This document shows positions 54,901 to 64,000 of a stretch of DNA of 64,000 nt, piece after piece (positions within the stretch are counted from its first letter, which is position 1; the number at the start of each line of letters is the position of its first letter). The notes beneath the pieces are model-generated. The model was not told where the DNA came from. It did no database searches and saw only the letters and a program-made list of their open reading frames with translations. A program made the translations under genes and the position numbers. Source of the DNA: Hyposmocoma kahamanoa (lineage: Eukaryota; Arthropoda; Insecta; Lepidoptera; Cosmopterigidae); the NCBI RefSeq assembly GCF_003589595.1, contig NW_020653852.1:5818239-5882238 (forward strand), written 5' to 3'.

Positions 54901-56625
54901 GGCCATGTATACTGGAACTTAATTTGAAAAAAGAATGACTTCAATATGTTTTATTTCGATTAAACGTTCTTGTCGATGTGGCCAGCATTTAATATGAACG
55001 TTGTTGTCGTAGTTCAACCTTTTTTAGCATTGCTCTAAACGGACATCATCATTATTCGCACTGTTGATGCAATAGTGTATTAACTCAAAAAGAGTTTTTT
55101 TTTCAGAATCTATGAAAAACTAATTACCAACTTCCCGTGAAAGATTATTAAAATTTATGTATACGTTAAAGTTTATTGCAGACATCTTATCAATGACCTA
55201 CTTGCCAAATATATTTAAAAGTAAAAGGGAAAAAATAATTTCATATTTTTGAGTAAGGACTGTTTTGTCCGGAACGAGCTCACAAAAAGTTTGTCTCATT
55301 TTGAGTTAAGAAGATATCTTTTAATTGTCTTTCTTTTTTTGTTGTATTGATGTGTAGAGATTAAAATTTTACGTTCAGTAATAGCATAATCTTGAATTTC
55401 CCATATTTTGAGTTACAGCACTTCTATAACAGCAAATATTTACGAATCGGTTTTTAGACATTTTTATGGACATTGGTATAATCAGCCGCTCAATAAATGT
55501 AGGTTGGAGAGTAAACTTCGATTTACGCACTACGTAGATACCTTAAAAGTCGGAATTAGATCTCGTCAGTAGTAACGAGAAAGTGAAATGTGTAGTTTTT
55601 AAAAGATAAATACACACACACAAAATAGTGAGAATGTAGAACAGTAACGTTTATATTTAAATGAATAAAAATTTGACATAAAGTAGTAAATTAAATTCGA
55701 CTTTCTCAACCTCTATAGAAAAAATCGAAATTAATATAAAATATTTTTTTAGATTTGTGACAAAGTAGAAATAGCTGAAAATTTTAAAATTGCAACAGTT
55801 CAATAATTTTTTAATCAAAGATTAATACATTTGTTTCAAGTAATGTTTACGAAATTTACAAGAACGCAAAATCCCACGGCCCTTGATGTCAAACGCGCCG
55901 ATTTGCATGGGCGAATCCGAAAGGCCTCGGGCCGACGCGCGAGGCGGCGCGTATTCGGGTATGTAGTCAAGAGCTTAGGCCGCGCGCCTTTAACGCCGCG
56001 CTTTTGAAGTTACTGATCAGCACCGATGGATCCGATTAGGCCGCCACGGCCCTCCACCTACGGCGCGTTTGCGCGAAACGTGCGGCGCGGGGCGCGAAAC
56101 GGGCCACGTACCGTAGGAAGCAGCCTTTAGAAGGAAATTAAAACAAATGTATGAAAAAATTACAATTTAAATAACCGACCAGAAATTTGAAATAAACACT
56201 GCATTGTTTGGGGGATTTAAGTAGGGTTCCGCTGAATGTGCCGCTGTTTATATTGTTATACGGTATTAAGCAAAACATGTATGAGAGGAGTGGGGATGTC
56301 TGACAAGAGCTTGAATTGAAAACAGCCAGTTGCCAACATATATGTCCCAAAATTAATAAGAATTTGAATAGGTTTATTTTGGCAAATATTGGAGACCGAC
56401 TCCAGAGCATCGCAGGGCATTTCTCTCTACAACTTAGCGCATTGAAATTATCCCTTATTTCGATTACAATGGCATCAAATACACATTGATAAATTTAATG
56501 TATATAAATAAATTTAATACCGGCGGACGTTTGCGCTGACCCTTACTATTCTAATATTAGGATATGTAATGTGACTAATCTTTATCACTTTTAACAATGC
56601 TATAAAGAAAATTATTCAATTCTAG
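51933..56625. other. Long intronic stretch without recognised gene
   Basis: 4.7 kb of mostly unique-looking AT-rich intron. It contains a GC-rich patch at 53027-53095 (GCGCGGCGGCGGCCGGCGAG), an AT-only stretch at 52745-52810 and a 9-bp hairpin at 54506-54527 (GCTAATAGC, loop ACTT). A CpG-rich block lies at 55870-56125. Open frames here are short and without domains. No further exon with splice sites was found by eye, although small exons could be missed. Confidence 0.55.
55870..56125. repeat. CpG-rich block, probable dispersed element
   Basis: Very GC-rich compared with flanks of about 25% GC, with CGCGCGAGGCGGCGCG and GCGCGAAACGTGCGGCGCGG. No frame with coding character. It is probably a GC-rich repeat rather than a host CpG island. 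Confidence 0.4.
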
Positions 56626-56633
56626 GTGCTTAG

Positions 56634-56915
56634 CATTGACTTACAAATAAATGAACGACGGGTCTAATACAAAAACCACGAAAAAAATATCCCAAGTCAA
56701 CCTATTTAAACGTGACATGTCAAGGAATATGAAAAAGCTAAAACGTTGAATTTAAATTGTAATGTCATCGCAGTACTGTCTAATTTGCTTGCTTCGCTGT
56801 CAGTCGAACAAACGAAGACTAGAGTGTGAATGACGCTCTGTATACGAATTTAACGCCCTATAAGTTCGGACACTTTTTAGCGCGGACCCGACGTCCATAT
56901 AATTGTAAGTCAATG
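56634..56915. mobile_element. MITE, CATTGACTT family, copy 3, beside the exon acceptor
   Basis: 282 bp, ends CATTGACTTACAA and TTGTAAGTCAATG. Perfect 8-bp duplication GTGCTTAG at 56626-56633 and 56916-56923. Its right edge is 47 bp from the first base of the exon at 56963. The body is close to copy 1. Confidence 0.92.
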
Positions 56916-56962
56916 GTGCTTAGGCACTTTTTATATAAGTAAACAACTGCCTTTGTTTTCAG

Positions 56963-57072
56963 TGGTGATTCTCAGTGTTCGAGGACCGCTCGTCCGCGAG
57001 TTCCTGCTAGCAGCTCACTCCTTGGGTATGACGCGAGGCGACTGGGCCTTCCTCGACGTTGAGATATTCCAG
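56963..57072 (+). CDS. Receptor guanylyl cyclase-like gene, third exon of the ligand-binding domain
   Basis: The acceptor TGCCTTTGTTTTCAG ends at 56962 and the donor GTTAGC begins at 57073. The first two bases complete a valine with the G from exon 49144-49263, so the frame reads AR-VVILSVRGPLVREF. HSLGMTRGDWAFLDVEIFQ follows. This matches the ANF-receptor block in which a β-strand (VVIL), a helix (LxREFLLAAHxLGM) and a GDWxFLDVEIF strand occur in order. It is the most diagnostic part of the three exons. The exon ends in phase 0. The next exon, expected to carry the segment after EIFQ, was not found before 64000; the sequence is all mobile elements from here. Confidence 0.88.
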
Positions 57073-57149
57073 GTTAGCAATATTTGCGTATTTATTTGAA
57101 AACATATAAAATCAGTGTCAAACAAATAAAACCGTGACAACGTGCCAGA

Positions 57150-57535
57150 GGCTTATTGGTGACTCGGAATTAGTGGACGCGAAGCTAAAGTTGCCTGCTT
57201 ATCGGTATTTTACAGGACATATCACGGAGAGTGTTCGATGGAATTACACGACTTAATTCCGCCTTCACCTTTCCATCACTCCCCGGTGCCCAAGCCTTCG
57301 CCTAATCCCCCGACTAGGCGTAGGCTTAGGATCCACCCCGATGTTGTGGATATTCCAAAGATTCTCGCGAATCGTTACGCTTCCACATTTATATGGCGAA
57401 CGGCAATGGGGTGGAATTCCCCGAACGCTATATCTTGGGCATTTAATTGCCAAGGCGAGAGAGAATAGGCATTATTTAGGTGTGCATGCTACATCGTCGA
57501 CCTCATTGTCACTTTCCATCAGTTGAGGTGGAGGT
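57150..57535 (+). pseudogene. LINE reverse-transcriptase C-terminal fragment
   Basis: The + frame RRLRIHPDVVDIPKILANRY, then ASTFIWRTAMGWNSPNAISW, follows the HPYxVDxPxxRTxRxxxSFxxRTxxxWNSLP pattern at LINE C-termini. The copy at 2960-3440 is its inverted relative. The frame is interrupted upstream. It starts about 80 bp downstream of the exon. Confidence 0.7.
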
Positions 57536-57734
57536 CAAATGCGCACTTACATTTTTATAAAAAAAACCTTGCAATAACAAAGCCCATCTTTATCACCTCT
57601 GCTGAGGCCGGACGGCTCGCTGGCCCATACTGCGGAAGAGAAGGCGAATATTTTTGCCTCACTCTTTGCGGAGAATACAACAAATATGCATATTCAATTA
57701 GTTTACAGAGATAGTGCTTCTCTCTGCGCTCAAC

Positions 57735-57835
57735 CTCTATGGCTCTTTCAGTGACAGTTGAGTCTTATAGATAAGCGTGTCGCTTACCACCCGGCGCACG
57801 ACTTGTTCGTCCCGGCATTTGATATTATAAAAAAT
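57735..57835 (+). repeat. GACGGGAC repeat, tail-proximal fragment
   Basis: TCTTTCAGTGACAGTTGAG to GTTCGTCCCGGCATTTGAT with tail ATTATAAAAAATAAAA. Confidence 0.75.
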
Positions 57836-57884
57836 AAAATGCTATGGTTACTGCCATGAAAAAACACGCGGCAATGTAAATTGA

Positions 57885-58000
57885 CCACGGTGGCCCAACG
57901 GTTTGTGCTGCGGGTGCTGAATGAGGAGGTTTCAGGTTCAATTTCTGATAGGATTATTTTGGATAATGAACTTTTCTGAATTGCTAATTATAGAACAGAA
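57885..58000 (+). repeat. tRNA-derived SINE (family A)
   Basis: Head ACGGTGGCCCAACGGTTTG, B box region CAGGTTCAATTTCTG. Truncated. Confidence 0.7.
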
Positions 58001-58081
58001 CAATTGTTAAATTTGAGGCGAGATAATTGGTGTGGCATATTATTATGATTATTATTATACATATCATAGCAGTGTTGTATA

Positions 58082-59117
58082 CATCGAGTATATGTCACTC
58101 AATTACCTTTTCTCGCAAGAAAAGACCCATTAGTTATGATTATAAATTTAATAACACCACAATAGACAGAGTGACCGAGGTGAGAGACCTGGGTGTATGC
58201 CTCGATAGTGAACTGAACTTTGCTTCGCATATTGATCAGGCTGCAGCCAAGGCTTATAAAATGCTGGGTTTTGTTTTTCGACAGTGCAAAGACTTCAAGA
58301 ATGTCAATACATATATTATATTGTATAACTCCCTGGTCCGAAGTCATTTAGAATATGCTTCGACAGCATGGAACCCTCATTATGCCAAGCATATAGACCA
58401 GGTAGAAAGTATTCAGAATAAGTTTTTAAGAAGACTAAGATATAGGTTTAAGGGCGCTATGCCCCAGTTTCAGTCGTTAGAATTAAGACGCGAACACAGA
58501 GATCAAATGTTTCTGTTTAAGATTATAAATGGCATCGTTGATTCTCCTTTCTTAATGAGTCGTATTTCATTCAAATGTCCTAGGGTTAATGCTCGCTCCA
58601 ACACAACATTGTTTTTCGTACCTATTTGCAGTACTAACTACGCTGGGAATAGGTTTCTAATCAGAGCAAGTAAATCTTATAATGATCGTTACCACCACAT
58701 CGATATATTTACCTGTAAACTAAATTGTTTTTGTCAAATGTTAAAAAAGTAGATTTTGGTTGATAAATTAAGTAATTATTTCTTTTCTGCAATAATAGTC
58801 TCAATTTTTTAAAACTTGTTTAGAGCTTTGTCATTTGGTTAGTTGTTTACAGAGTTTTGTCATTGTGTAGTAGATTAAGTGCTTTCGGCCTTCACTTTGT
58901 GAATTATCTATCATTGGAAACAAAATTTGGCTAAATTTAATATTTAATAGGTAAACAAAACATTTATGTAATATGTAAGCTGTATGTTTCTTTAAATAAA
59001 TAAATAAAATAAATAACCAGAAATAGAGACAAAATGTCATTTAATTTGTTTGAAAACTATTCTGCCAAATCATTACTGTGCCAACTGCGCTCAAAAACAA
59101 TTGACGGGTGTCGTCGA
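58082..59117. mobile_element. CATCGAG-family MITE split by a LINE insertion
   Basis: 58082-58093 is the first 12 bases of the MITE end (CATCGAGTATAT). The following bases of that end (AACCAGAAATAGAGAC) appear at 59015 after the LINE tail, then TGTCATTTAATTTGTTTGAA to GACGGGTGTCGTC as in the right half of the 36167-36698 copy, inverted. The far half is missing, cut where the LTR element begins. Confidence 0.8.
58094..59014 (+). pseudogene. LINE, 5'-truncated, C-terminal polymerase open for about 220 codons plus tail
   Basis: The coding part begins at the insertion point (CHSITFSRKKRPISYDYKF) and is open to the stop at 58750-58752. It shows VTEVRDLGVCLDSELNFASH, then LYNSLVRSHLEYASTAWNPH and QVESIQNKFLRRLRYRFKGA. 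This is the C-terminal polymerase tail of jockey/CR1-type LINEs (VxDLGVxLDxxLxFxxHI...LVRSxLEYxSxxWxPxxxxxxxxIExIQxxFxRxL). The catalytic domain is absent. An untranslated region ends in an AAATAAATAAATAAAATAAA tail. The 12-base MITE end upstream makes the open frame appear longer than the LINE part. The lack of stops suggests a recent insertion. Confidence 0.85.
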
Positions 59118-59544
59118 AATACTGACTGAATGAATGTAGGTTTGGGAATGTATTCTAAAAAAATAAGAGAAAAAGAAGATCTTGGCAATTCGAAACTAGA
59201 TTCCAAATTGAATATACGATACAATTATATTTATAGAGTTTTCTTATGAAAGTACCTCTATGCAAAGCAATCTGAGTTATGTCTTCTATAAATGGTGGAG
59301 GTGCATTCTATAAGCGCAATATATATGTGGTGGAAAAATTCCAATGAAGAAAATTCCAATTGTGAAAAAAATTTATATGAATTTATGAAAAATCTCAGAA
59401 GAAAGGAGGAACAAGCATATGAGGTCGTAATTTATATTCTATTTTTGTGTGTGAATTTGCTATTGTGTCTTTGTGCGCTTCGTAGTGAAAAGGGGCAAAG
59501 TAAAACACTATACAATGAATCGTATGCCGTGTACAGAAATTTTC

Positions 59545-60400
59545 AGGCCTAAATGATGTGGAGGAGTTTCTGGGCCAGTTTGAGGCAATTAGCGTGATAA
59601 ATAACTGGTTGGATGGGCAAAAAAGATATGTAATTGCGACGTATCCGGAAGGGCCAGTCTTGCAGTGGTATAAAATCCATTTTTCTTCATATGCCACCTA
59701 CGATATCGTTGTTAAGTTAAAAGAGAAAGTTAAGAGAGCAGTTCCCCTCGCAGGTCGATTATGTTCAAGAGTTTTACTATAGGCGGCAGATGCCTAATGA
59801 GCCGCTCCTGAACTATTTTTATAATCTGAATAGCTTGGCGACGAAAGCAAAGATACTGGACGATGTGAAATTTATAAAACATTACCTAAAATGTTAAGCT
59901 CCCAAGTATCAGTGGGTGCTTGCTAGCTAGTTGTTCGCGTCTAAAGACGAGTTGAGAAAAACGATTATACAGATGGAAGATGTATTTAATCGACAATCAA
60001 ACTTAAATCAACACGGTATCGAATTACCGGTATGTATTTCGAAGGAATATTCTCAGTCTTGCACAGGGAGATCCCTCACCCGTTGGTGGATCCATCACTG
60101 CTTACTCAGATTATCAAACGCCACAAACTCCAGTCACGGCCGTCGTTCCGTTTGACGTGCAGCGAAATACGCCACGCGGAAGGTACAACTTGAGACTTCG
60201 GCAAGTATATTCGCAAGCACTAGGAAGTGGTTCTTCGACGGGTTATCCCCAACGTCGATTTTATCAAGGTGCAACAGCTCATTCAAGAGGCGATCACCCA
60301 AACGCACCGCCACGCCGACAGATAGCCGGGATGGTCGGACATGGAATGCGAAACCGGCGTGCTTGGAACAAGAATTGTGTATAGTAGATATTTGTGATGT
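59545..60400 (+). pseudogene. Gag remnant of the Gypsy-type element
   Basis: The capsid-like region reads VEEFLGQFEAISVINNWLDG, then PEGPVLQWYKIHFSSYATYD. After a shift come QVDYVQEFYYRRQMPNEPLL, NYFYNLNSLATKAKI and DVKFIKHYLK. Stops occur near 59895 and 59926, then FASKDELRKTIIQMEDVFNR. The QFExI...NW...YLxGxAxxWY...F pattern is that of insect Gypsy gag. The nucleic-acid-binding part (60157-60384) is basic and proline-rich, but no CCHC knuckle can be read in frame. Confidence 0.7.
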
Positions 60401-60807
60401 AGTTAGAGTGCCCTTTATAACCATTTGTATAAATGATATAGATTGCGAGGCCTATGATTGAAAAAACGTCGAATTTTCCTTTGCGTACAGTTGGTGGAAC
60501 GCGGATAATAGTGCAGGCGTCCACCAAAGTTTCGTTGGTAATACAGGGAAACAAATATCTATCAAAGCTGCTTGTTGTAGATGATGGTGATGAGCTCCTT
60601 ATTTTGGGACAGGACTTCCTGACCGTAAATAGTGCGGTAATCGATTTTGCAGCCTCGAAGATAACTTTAAAGAATAGTGTTGAAATTCCTTTCAATTCTG
60701 TCTCTGATATCATCTCAAGGAAAAGGAATTGTTGTTCTATCGAGCCAGTTTCAAAAAGTCATAAAAACTTTGCATTAAACAAGTCCGAATATTTTATATT
60801 TTGTTAA
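60400..60807 (+). pseudogene. Retropepsin remnant
   Basis: DDGDELLILGQDFLTVNSAV followed by IDFAASKITL matches the C-terminal half of retroviral-type aspartic proteases (ILGxDFLxxxxxxIDF). The expected DTGA/S active-site position, after PFITICINDIDCEAYD, is interrupted by a stop at about 60460. It cannot be active as it stands. Confidence 0.65.
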
Positions 60808-60873
60808 TTTGTTAGATGCGAATTGTCACCACATGTTTAATGTCTCGAGTATAAAAAAAAATAGAATTTAATA

Positions 60874-61065
60874 TTGATAATTCATTACAGGATAGTTTCC
60901 AACAGAAGTGTAAAATTAGCTACATTGTTTAAAGGGCCGTATAGGGTAGTAGGTCGGTTGAGTAGAGTTAATTATATTGTGAGAAGAATAGGTGTAAATA
61001 GGAATAGATCGGGTAGGCAGAATCTAGTGCATGTGAATAGAATGAAAAGGTTCTATAGTAGATAG
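60874..61065 (+). pseudogene. Integrase C-terminal remnant
   Basis: KLATLFKGPYRVVGRLSRVN, then NYIVRRIG and QNLVHVNRMKRFYSR, is the GPF/Y module and tail found at the end of Gypsy-type integrases (KLxPxxxGPYxVxxxLxxxxYxVR...VHVxRMKxF). It lies only 66 bp after the protease remnant, showing deletion of the polymerase region. Confidence 0.75.
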
Positions 61066-62196
61066 TTTAGTGATTTTTCAGTTTCTAGTAGGTAATTGCT
61101 TGAATTTTATTCTTAAGGGTTTGTTTGTTTTTCATATGGAGCCATGATGACATTGTGACGAATATTTTGATGGAAGTTGTTATTTTCCGGCGAATGAAGA
61201 CTTAAAAGGATGGGAGGAGAAGATGGACTACCTACTTGGATAGATATAACTTACTTTTTTTTTCTTTTTGTCCTGTGTGTGTGCATAGTTCGTGGTCACT
61301 CTCCCAGATGAACAAGAATTGTCTGCATTCAAGGAAAATATACTTGTTGAATTATTAGGAATCCTCCATATGATATATCGCTATATCATATGTGTGATAG
61401 GAAATGTTGTTGTTAGGGTAATTTGTGTGTTTGTTTTGGTTTGTTTAAAGAAAGTGAGAAAAGCTGATGGAACGTGGATAGCTGCAGGATGAGGACTAAG
61501 GCAGCTGGGAGATCAATGTTGATGCTACCCAGTGATCGCCCGATGGTTGCTCAAGCCTATGTCGTCGTCGCGGCAGCGTGCGAGTTGAAGATAGTTTAGT
61601 GATGCAGTTAGGAAGTTCTAGTAGTGATGTTTAAAGATTTGTTAGGGACATTCAGCCAAGATATGGTTTAGGATTTAAGGAGTTAGGATTTAGGTAGCTT
61701 ACCTAGATAATGAGGGTTCCAGGTGAAATAAAGTGTCAGTGCTTTAGATAGGTTACCTGATTAGCTAGGATAGCTAACGAATAATTATATGTTGAATTGT
61801 TTGATTAGGATGTGGTCATGGTCTGTCCTTTTAGATAGGTTTTTGGCAGACTAAAGCCACAGCCTCCTCAGTGGTTTCCTTGTTGGTAAGTTAGAAGCTT
61901 CCGAGCAGTGTGTGGCTAGCCTATAGTGAAGACTGACCACTTATGTAAGTTGCCTATCATAGGTATCAGCTAGAAATGTACACCCCTTCAGTTGTAAGGA
62001 AGAGGGATGTAGTATAGGATCTACTCTATGAGTAGAAATACTAGCTGAATGAATATAGGTTTGGGTTTAGAATGTATTTAAAAAAATAAGAGAAAAAAGA
62101 TAAGAAGATCGATACATACGATACAATTATATTTATTGAGTTTTCTTATGAAAGTACCTCTACGCAAAGCAATCAGAGTTACGTCTTCTATAGTAC

Positions 62197-62321
62197 CATG
62201 AGTTTATTGTGACAGTTGTCTAGTTCTTGTACTTGTCATTCAGGGTTCTGCACAATTTTCGAGACAAAACTGGGAAGTATTTTTTGCTGTCGCTAGCTAC
62301 AATTGTCATTATAAACTCATG
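62197..62321. repeat. Small inverted-repeat element
   Basis: 62197-62219 (CATGAGTTTATTGTGACAGTT...) pairs with 62299-62321 over 23 bp with three mismatches. There is no frame. It sits directly after the right LTR. Confidence 0.6.
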
Positions 62322-62628
62322 TCAGAGGCACAGATGTGTTCCGGATTGAAGGGTCGACGTAATCACAGGCAAAGGAGTATTAAGGTCCTAAATCCTTTGC
62401 ATGGGGTCGTAATTGCGTTATTAAAGGCACCATATTAGGTATCCTTAAAGTCTGTAGTTATCGTCAAGATATACGATTGTCTGCTTGCTTGCCGATTTAT
62501 TATTATTGTTATTTGATTGCGATTTGTTATTCAAATGAATAACATAAGAAATATTGGCAACTGGAGGTCCAGCGTGTCGACTCTGATTCTGTTTATATTT
62601 ATTGTGAGGTTTAAAACCTTATAGAATT
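62322..62628. other. No gene recognised
   Basis: Unassigned sequence. Confidence 0.5.
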
Positions 62629-62802
62629 CTTAGGTTTCCGTGATTGCTGCAGATCGGAAATGAAAATATATTTTCTGAATATATATATTTTTTTAATTCA
62701 AGGAAAACAAACCTGTAAAATTCCGAATTGTTTGTTTGTTAAAAAAATGATATTAATATGATATTATATCCGAAAAAATAGTTTTATTTCTTGGAATAGC
62801 GT
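62629..62802. repeat. Penelope-like terminal-repeat hairpin, diverged
   Basis: Left TTAGGTTTCCGTGATTGCTG, GGAAATGAAAATATATTTTC; right ATCCGAAAAAATAGTTTTAT. The arms are separated by about 70 bp with AACAAACCTG and TTGTTTGTTTG facing each other. Confidence 0.6.
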
Positions 62803-62921
62803 CTTTAGAGAAATAATTATAAGTATTTGAATTTTTTCCCCTTTTTTAATAAATAAATATTATACGACATCATATACGTTGTTCCGGTCTCAAAGTAAGT
62901 TAATTGAAAATAACGACGGTA

Positions 62922-63075
62922 CCCATAGGTCAATGACGGTACCACAAACACCCAGACACGAGACAATATAGAAAAGTTAGTTTTTTACACTGACCCGGCC
63001 GGGGTTCAAATCCAGGGCCTCAGAGATAGCGACACCATGAAAACTGTTGTACACTCGACCACGGAAGTCGTCAAG
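62922..63075 (-). repeat. tRNA-derived SINE (family K)
   Basis: ACCACAAACACCCAGACACG to GACACCATGAAAACTGTTGT, with B box (minus strand) GGATTTGAACCCCGGCC. Same orientation as 47045-47205. Confidence 0.75.
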
Positions 63076-63103
63076 TATTTGAATTGAGTTAGTTTTTTTT
63101 ATG

Positions 63104-63345
63104 ATACAAGTGACGGTACGATCAAGTCGTGCGCCTGATGGTAAGCGACACGTCTGACAATAAAAGTTGCGGTGCCACTCAGAGCTTTAATTCGCAAAGG
63201 TCTGAGGGGCACTGCCACTGCGCCCGTCACCCTGAGACTAAACTTGACAAGTCCCTGTAATTTCACCAACACCCTTACTCTTCAAAACCGAAACGCAGTA
63301 ATGCTCACATTACTGCTTGGCAGCAAAAATAGGTAACATGGCCGT
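63104..63345 (-). repeat. GACGGGAC repeat
   Basis: TACAAGTGACGGTACGATCA to CATTACTGCTTGGCAGCAAA; T-rich left edge TTTTTTTTATGA. Confidence 0.8.
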
Positions 63346-63737
63346 ATTTCACGAAAAGTATTGCATTTCTGACCTTTCTGAATTAATAATATGATTTCTA
63401 GGACTGGTCTGTTAATAACTAACTAATTAATTATCAAGGCTATTCCGGTCAACTGAGACCGCATTTTATGCATTAATGATTGCAATGTTACCCCTAGCTT
63501 CGACGTTTGCCATTTAGATGAACTCTAAAAGTGGTTCAAGGTAAATATGCCCTGAAATTTTTAAATCCACTTCATTCACGTAGCATATTTTACGTACATT
63601 GTAGCTGTACACGTGGTATTTTATTACGTAAGATAACATCCCTGTACGTGATATTTTGTAGGTTAAAAAGTGTTTATGACACAGTTTCAAATAAAAAAAA
63701 GAGAAAAACTTGACCTTTTTTATTTTATTTTTTATAA
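63346..63737. other. No gene recognised
   Basis: AT-rich; the 116-codon minus frame at 63514-63864 starts inside the next repeat and has no domain. Confidence 0.5.
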
Positions 63738-63972
63738 CATTAAGTGACGGGACGAACAAGGCGTGCGTCTGAATGTAAGCTACATGCCTGTCCATAACAG
63801 TTACAGTGCCACTCAGAGATTTAAATCGCAATGATCTGAGGGGCACTACCATTGCGCTTGTCACCTTGAGACTTAAGTTGACAAGTCCTATGTGCCTGTT
63901 ATTTCACCAGCACCCTTATCCTTCAAAATCGGAACACAGTAATGCTGACATTACTGCTTGGCGGCAGAAATA
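63738..63972 (-). repeat. GACGGGAC repeat
   Basis: ACATTAAGTGACGGGACGAA to CATTACTGCTTGGCGGCAGA, with T-rich left edge TTTTTTATTTTATTTTTTAT. Confidence 0.85.
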
Positions 63973-64000
63973 ACAAACACATACTGCCAACTGCTAACTA

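Larger units (their letters stand above)
59118..62192 (+). mobile_element. Gypsy-type LTR retrotransposon, internally deleted, left LTR truncated
   Basis: The right LTR runs from about 62008 (TGTAGTATAGG) to 62192, preceded by a purine-rich tract AAGGAAGAGGGA (61996-62007). The left LTR (59118-59290) lacks the first 28 or so bases and shares ATACGATACAATTATATTTA, TTTTCTTATGAAAGTACCTC and CTTCTATA with the right one. Between them are gag, protease and integrase C-terminal remnants, with reverse transcriptase, RNase H and most of integrase deleted. A 66-codon frame at 61292-61492 with a long hydrophobic stretch before 61475 is of unknown nature. Confidence 0.8.

Noticed and set aside
61292..61492. 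Hydrophobic 66-codon frame as an envelope-type gene of the Gypsy element
   Set aside because: Only one hydrophobic stretch is visible, with no other envelope feature; too little to call.
63514..63864. 116-codon minus-strand frame
   Set aside because: Begins in a GACGGGAC repeat and continues in AT-rich DNA without a domain.

Overview
The window looks like nuclear DNA from a moth or butterfly (Lepidoptera). This is an inference from the AT-rich base composition, the large introns packed with mobile elements, and the particular repeat families: several tRNA-derived SINEs, mariner elements, Penelope-like elements, jockey/CR1-type LINE tails and many small foldback elements. No bacterial, viral or organellar gene organisation is seen. 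Two assembly gaps are present (400 N at 30306-30705 and 10 N at 51837-51846).

Only one host gene is supported. Three exons on the + strand (40128-40290, 49144-49263, 56963-57072) have good splice sites and compatible phases. Together they encode about 130 residues of the extracellular ligand-binding domain (ANF-receptor / type I periplasmic-binding fold) of a receptor-type guanylyl cyclase or natriuretic-peptide-receptor-like protein. The introns between them are about 8.9 and 7.7 kb. The upstream and downstream exons were not found and probably lie outside the window; 1-40127 is then upstream intron or intergenic sequence.

Layout. 1-8 kb: Penelope-like (PLE) remnant broken by a mariner fragment, a SINE broken by another repeat, and SINE and foldback palindromes. 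8-16 kb: a PLE with an open GIY-YIG endonuclease frame, PLE terminal-repeat hairpins and a decayed mariner. 16-26 kb: a LINE 3' end with a clear target duplication, SINEs, an inverted-repeat element and nested PLE copies. 26-40 kb: Tc1/mariner and LINE fragments, GC-rich repeats, two MITE families with 8-bp target duplications and a (TA)n tract. 40-57 kb: the host exons, with a decayed LINE, two full-length mariners with both terminal repeats, a large foldback with interlocked arms and a 22-bp tandem array in the introns. 57-64 kb: LINE fragments, a LINE inserted in a MITE, an internally deleted Gypsy-type LTR element, a PLE hairpin and SINEs.

The commonest repeat is a roughly 290-bp family with about 20 copies, here called the GACGGGAC repeat after its conserved end. 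No CRISPR, rRNA or true tRNA gene was found; all tRNA-like stretches belong to SINEs. Boundaries of old repeats are approximate, read by eye.
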